64,000 bases of DNA from Gnetum montanum (Eukaryota > Streptophyta > Gnetopsida > Gnetales > Gnetaceae): assembly GCA_015680685.1 (NCBI GenBank), contig MNCI01005957.1:21876-85875 (forward strand), given 5' to 3'. The notes under the pieces are model-generated. The model saw only the letters and a list, made by a program, of their open reading frames with translations. It ran no database searches and was not told where the DNA came from. The position numbers and the translations under genes were made by a program. Shown here piece by piece: positions 59,312 to 64,000 of the stretch (its first letter is position 1; each line of letters starts with the position of its first letter).

Positions 59312-59603
59312 ACAATCGAAGGTGCAATCTTAGCATTGGCAATAACACGCTTCATTTTCTTTCTCTCTCTTTCTCTACAAGTTGCCAAATAAAGGCTTGG
59401 ATGTCATTTATGTACGAGTGTTCACCACAATGGTCATGAACATTAATGTTGTAATATGCTTATTGATCCGTTCACAGGGTAGGTTGAGTCTATCATCCCA
59501 TTCCACCGTCAGTTTTTAGTTAGTCAATAATTCCATACCTTCCCAATATTTTGTAAAGAACTTGTTTCTTTTCTTCTATACTCGAGGACAAGTTTTTATT
59601 CAG
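59312..59603 (+). other. E8 3' interior
   Basis: Non-coding. It ends with AGTCAATAATTCCATACC and CTCGAGGACAAGTTTTTATT, shared with its relatives. Confidence 0.65.
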
Positions 59604-59614
59604 TCGTGAGGGTA
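59604..59614 (+). other. E8 polypurine tract
   Basis: TCGTGAGGGTA directly before the LTR start TGATGAGAGC; one base differs from the family consensus. Confidence 0.75.
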
Positions 59615-60712
59615 TGATGAGAGCAGTTACTCTAATTATTAGAGTGGTTACTCTAACGATCACTCTAGTGGTTACTCTAGTAGTTACTCTAATTATTAGA
59701 GTAGGTACTTTAGCGGTTACTCTAGTAGTTATTCTAATTATTAGAGTGATTACTCTAGCAGTTATTCTAATTATTAGAGAGGTTACTATAGCAATTGCTT
59801 TAGCAGTTATTCTAATTATTAGAGTGGTCACTCTAGCGGTTACTCTAGAAATTATTCTAATTATTAGAGAGGTTACTCTAGCGGTTACTTTAGTAGTTAT
59901 TCTAATTATTAGAGTGGTTACTCTAATTATTAGAGTAGTTGCTCCCAAGCCTATAAATACAGTGCCCAGGTGCACAATTGGGAAGGAAGTCTTTTAGCAG
60001 TCAAATAGCAAAACTCTTGTAGGATGTTTGAAAGTTGAAGTATTTTCCAAGTGCCCCCAACAGGAGGTCTAAGTGTGGACAGATTTTTATTCATGCATTG
60101 ATGTACTTGAGCACACCATTGTGTTGGCGATAAAGACAAGCTCTTTGATTCATCCTTGCAGCACTTCAGATTTGTTTTCTTATGCATTTATTTTATTTTA
60201 TTTTCTTATGCATTTATTTTATTTTATGCACTTTACATTTTTGTTATTAGCACAGTAATTCATTTTGATCAATGAAGCAAATCGTTAAATTACACAAGCA
60301 TGACCATTTCAAGCATGTGTGAAATGCTTGGTAACCCAGTAATGATTAGTGTTTGGTAATCCCAGCAATGTTGCACTAGTTTAGGATGTGTAAGACAAGT
60401 GGGAATGGATGTTGGTGTTAGGATTAGTTAGAACTTAGTTAATGAGTAGTTAAGTTAAATTAGTCACTTAGTTACCTCTCTCCTTCCCTACTAGCGCAGG
60501 ACATAAAAACATAAAAGCTATGAAACTCATATGCCTCAAGCTTACTTAACCATACAATTGTGACATACAGGTAAGCTTGGGAAGACAATGATCAACCAAC
60601 CCATCCTTATTCTACAAGGGCGCATAAGCACTTAGTCCTTGGAATTCGACTAGATCATGTGTGAAACACTCGTATTCGTATGGTTGAGCTTAGGGGACCT
60701 CGCCGCTCATCA
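59615..60712 (+). repeat. E8 3' LTR
   Basis: 1098 bp, TGATGAGAGC to GCTCATCA. The U3 palindrome array is about 320 bp, against about 180 bp in the 5' LTR. TATAAATA at 59952-59959. Confidence 0.92.
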
Positions 60713-61660
60713 ATCTCCTACTAGGCCCAAGGTTTCAAGTCATTACAAAAGAGTCAAAATTTTATCTCATCATTGATAAGAGGAATTTGCAACACCACCT
60801 CCAACTATTCCTTAAGGTAATTCTTTAGCTTCCTTGTCTAGTGGATTTCCTTCAACTTTTTCCAAGCTTTGTTACTAAAATTGCCTAGGTGGAAGTTTTT
60901 GATCAAGATAGTTGTGAACTCTTTCTACGTCTCAATCAACCTCTAAGTTTTCTTAGACCTCATCTCCTATATGACGCTAAGCCACCAATTTTGAGAAACT
61001 CCTCTCAAAAAGGTGGAAGTGAAGCTAACTTTAGACTTCTCAAGATCCATGTCATATAGGAAGATGTTTATGAATTGATCATCTTAATCTCCTTTGCAAG
61101 CTTTAGGTTCTTTGGCTTAAAATTCAAGTTTGAATCACCCAAACCCATATTTCTTTTGCTTATATAGCTAGCTAGTCCTTAAGTTTCTCACTTCTCACCT
61201 TGAGCTTCTCATTCTTCATCACTCTTTGTAGGATGTCCTTCATAAAGACTTGGACATCATTAATAACATCCCCCATCTACCCCACATGGTTCCATAGTGT
61301 AAAAGTTTAGGCCCTAGAAAGCTTTTGCTTGATATCTAAATTTAGCTCTTACATGTATGACATGTCCATTTTGTTCATGAAGTTATGGATCATTTTATTC
61401 CATTCAACAACCAAATAGTTGAAAATTACACAATCAATCTTTAACAACTAACTCTACAATTGTTGTACCTTTTCAAGAGGATCATCATCATTCCTCTTGG
61501 AAGGAACATCCTTGTCATTATCTAGGTATTCATTTTCATGCACATACTCATGCACTCATTCTTATCAATTATCATCTCCAATAGGGTTGTTGAAAGGAGT
61601 GGGATCAAGAGAAGCATTATTGGAATTTTGACTTCTATTTTTGTTCTTCTTTTGCATCAT
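60713..61660 (-). pseudogene. gag: E9 gag, upstream part (gypsy-type Retrotrans_gag)
   Basis: Start ATG at 61660: MMQKKNKNRSQNSNNASLDP. The core at about 61090-60740 reads KVSFTSTFLRGVSQNWWLSV, FTTILIKNFHLGNFSNKAWK and CNDLKPWA, the classic Retrotrans_gag layout of chromovirus-like gypsy elements. Stops occur. The gene resumes at 50543 on the other side of E8. Confidence 0.72.
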
Positions 61661-63627
61661 AGTATCACATAATTCACAAGCAATAAACAACCCTACTCAC
61701 AAACTATGAAACACCACTAACCTTGAACTACGAATCACAATTTTGACACTAAGTATTATGATGTTATCCTTTAAAAGCATCGCATGGCATCACCTAAGGA
61801 TCTTGAATTAGCTATGAAAGGAGAGCAAACTCAATATGGACAACACCTCAATACTCACAACACCTACAAGAATAATAGAACTCATGACACTAGTTAGAAT
61901 ATGGTTAGAAGAATAGCAAGAATGACTTAGCAACACACATGCATAAAGGCCTTGAATAACTACGCACACATGTACACATGACACACCAACATATAACATG
62001 ACCAAGATATCATATAACAACCAATCCTAGGCTACATGCAATAGCCATAAACCCCGCTTTGTAGAATGGGGTAATGGTTCAAACCATAGAGTCAAAGCCT
62101 TCCCAACAAGCTTGCATATGCTTGTGATGAGGTTCATAAGGAATCAGAACCATGTAGTTCTTTGATAATGGTTAAGATAGTATGGAGTCCATAAGGATCT
62201 CCACACTTCTCCAATCCCTATTCCAAAGAAAAACAACCTTTGATCTATCAACAAGGTATGTTCCCTAACAATCAAGACATGTAATGAAAGTATGTTTGTT
62301 TACCTTATAAAATTTCAAGACTTTATAGACATGAGAAAAAAAATTTGTAAATGATAAGGAAGAACTAAAGTTTAAAGAGGATGATGTATTTTTAAAAACC
62401 TTTGAACATTTAAGAATACAAGATAATATAATTTCCTTTCTATTATATTCTAATACTTTGAAAAAAATCTAGTTCATTGTATGATATCTCATTTCTAGAT
62501 GTTACAATAAATATCAAATATATGTTATATTCAATATTATGCATTTTAAATATGATAGAAAAAATCTATAAGAAGATGAAAATGAAATTTATTAAAAATA
62601 TTAGAATTAAATAAATTTATTGAAGTTATGTTGTTAGGATTCCAAGAGTTGTCTTCTTTTGACACCTATCCCTTAAAAGCATTCCATCACTACAATCATG
62701 GTTAAGCCTAGACCTAGATGACCAAGTTTCTTTCTTTCTCACTTCATCTAGCTCTCTTCACTCATCATTCTTAGCTCTACAACTCCATACTGACATGGTT
62801 ACCAAGTTACAAATATAAATGCATTAGGTTAAACATCCAAAGGTTCTATTAATATACATGTCTATATTTATAATGTGTTATTTTATTAAAGGTCTTTTTA
62901 CAATAATTACAATTCCTAGCTATAAAATAGTATTATTTGGAAATGAAAATATGACAAACTATTCATCTTAGCTTTCATTTGATCTTGAATAAATCCACAT
63001 TAAAACCTTCATTCATGCTTCAATGCTTTAATTTCTCCTTTTTAATAGGATTTGAAGTTAAAGTTCTTCCTCTTATTCTCTAAATGAAAATATAAATTAG
63101 ATAGAAAACTAAAAAAATAAGTCAATCATCATATCAATAAATTACATTAAATCCCTAGCAATAATAAGAGATGAATTAAAGATCTATCAACTATCCATCA
63201 CAAGCTCTAAATAGAGTTACATTATGCATATATTGTATTTTCTAATTACTTGAGTGAAGATAAGGTAAATTGTTATTCCTAGCTTGTATTGATTAAGAAT
63301 ATTTATTTAATAAATTTTAAAGTAAAAATTAAATAAAGAAAGAAAAATAGGAAAAACAAAAAATAAAATGAGGATTAAAAAACTCCCTATTCTTCATCTC
63401 CTTCTAAGAATCAAGGGATGTAGTTGTAGTTCAACTATAATGAGAATATGCTTGGACAATTACATTCTAGATGGTAAGACTTGATCTTAACCCTCAACAT
63501 CTTTCTTTGAAAGCAACTCCTATTTTCATAACTTGGAAGTGATGATAGTAGTATAATTGATGATAGTAGGATTTCAAATAAAAAATAAGTGATGATCCAT
63601 CATTAGTGATGATAGTAGTATAATTGA
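61661..63627. other. AT-rich stretch, nothing recognised
   Basis: No open frame with recognisable similarity, no RNA gene, no LTR ends. It may hold the 5' leader or LTR of E9, but no repeat partner lies in the window to show it. Short GATGATAGTAGTATAATTGA repeats lie at 63540-63627. Confidence 0.5.
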
Positions 63628-64000
63628 TGATGAGTGGCGAGGTACCCCTACACTCAACCATATGAAACGAGCGTAGCACGCGCGATCCAGTCGAACTCCG
63701 CAGACTAAATGCCTAAACGCCCCATGGAACACTTGGGGTTAATCATTCGTTATCTTCCCAGACTTACTTGTTATTGTCACGATGTATGGTTAAGTAAGTC
63801 CGAGGTATATGATTTTTTTGGTCTTTTATGGTTTTATCTCCTAGGCTAAAGGGTGAAGGGTTGAGAAACTAACTAACTCTAACTAAGGACCTAAGTCTAA
63901 ATTAACTAGTGTCAGCATGTGTTCCCACTTACCATACACACCTTGAACTATGCAATTGTGGCTACCAAACGCTAATCGTTACTGGGATCACCACATGTAA
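63628..64000 (-). repeat. E10: start of a minus-strand LTR, cut by the window end
   Basis: TGATGAGTGGCGAGGTACCC and the following 370 bp match the E4 LTR at 9178 onward (including ACTCCGCAGACTAA). The left flank is ATTGA (63623-63627), the expected target duplication to seek beyond the window. Confidence 0.85.

Larger units (their letters stand above)
50544..60712 (+). mobile_element. E8: complete gag-pol Athila-like element without ORF2
   Basis: LTRs 50544-51274 and 59615-60712, primer site, polypurine tract, and a 5 bp duplication ATCTC at 50539-50543 and 60713-60717. Gag, protease, RT and RNase H share one reading frame from 51399 to about 55970, where a 2 bp loss shifts the frame. After integrase comes a 1.6 kb spacer and a micro-ORF in place of ORF2. 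It inserted in the E9 gag. Confidence 0.92.

Noticed and set aside
1-64000. CRISPR array, tRNA or rRNA genes, bacterial operons
   Set aside because: No regularly spaced repeats with unique spacers, no cloverleaf-like tRNA sequence and no rRNA-like text were seen; gene structure and elements are plant nuclear.

Overview
This window looks like intergenic DNA from a plant with a large, repeat-rich nuclear genome. The reasons are Ty3/gypsy LTR retrotransposons of the plant-only Athila and Tat types, primer-binding sites matching plant tRNA-Asp, a Retrotrans_gag-type element, and one multi-exon RING-finger gene with GT/AG introns and a TATA box. Species cannot be told from the sequence. Many coding remnants carry stops that look like cytosine deamination, which is typical of old methylated repeats.

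Layout. 1-340: end of a minus-strand LTR (E0). 341-9177: the 3' end of a plus-strand element (E3: accessory ORF2, polypurine tract, cut-off 3' LTR), itself split by a complete minus-strand gag-only element (E1, 581-6824, target duplication TCATC). 9178 to about 11990: 3' LTR and 3' interior of another minus-strand element (E4). About 12000-14922: non-retrotransposon DNA with decayed exon-like segments on the minus strand, ending in a poly-C run and an assembly join. 14924-44368: one plus-strand element (E2: LTR, gag, ORF2, LTR, no pol) that has swallowed two others: a Tat-type element (E6, 18980-26476, minus, duplication CCCTA) and a 13.4 kb gag-pol-ORF2 element (E5, 30080-43492, minus, duplication GTCAA/ATCAA). 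44369-50138: the only plausible host gene, a seven-exon RFI2-like RING-H2 protein on the minus strand, with a tandemly duplicated upstream region. 50222-61660: a gypsy-type gag (E9, minus) split by a complete gag-pol element (E8, 50544-60712, plus, duplication ATCTC). 61661-63627: AT-rich DNA with nothing recognised. 63628-64000: start of another minus-strand LTR (E10).

How the pieces relate. E0, E1, E2, E3, E4, E5, E8 and E10 form one superfamily: LTRs begin TGATGA and end TCATCA, the R/U5 half is alike, and the polypurine tract is GTGGGGGTA. E5 carries everything (gag, protease, RT, RNase H, integrase and an accessory ORF2 in the env position). E8 keeps gag-pol but has only a micro-ORF where ORF2 should be. 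E1 and E2 keep gag (and ORF2 in E2) but have lost all of pol at the same junction, so they would need enzymes from E5- or E8-like relatives. In E2 and E5 the ORF2 is preceded by a TATA box and a palindromic motif array that matches the U3 array of that element's own LTR, then a likely intron ending at the ORF2 start codon. That suggests ORF2 has its own LTR-like promoter, which is the most interesting feature here.

Assembly caution: eleven single-N joins occur. Most are flanked by the same 40-60 bp on both sides, and one segment (3770-4200) is inverted.
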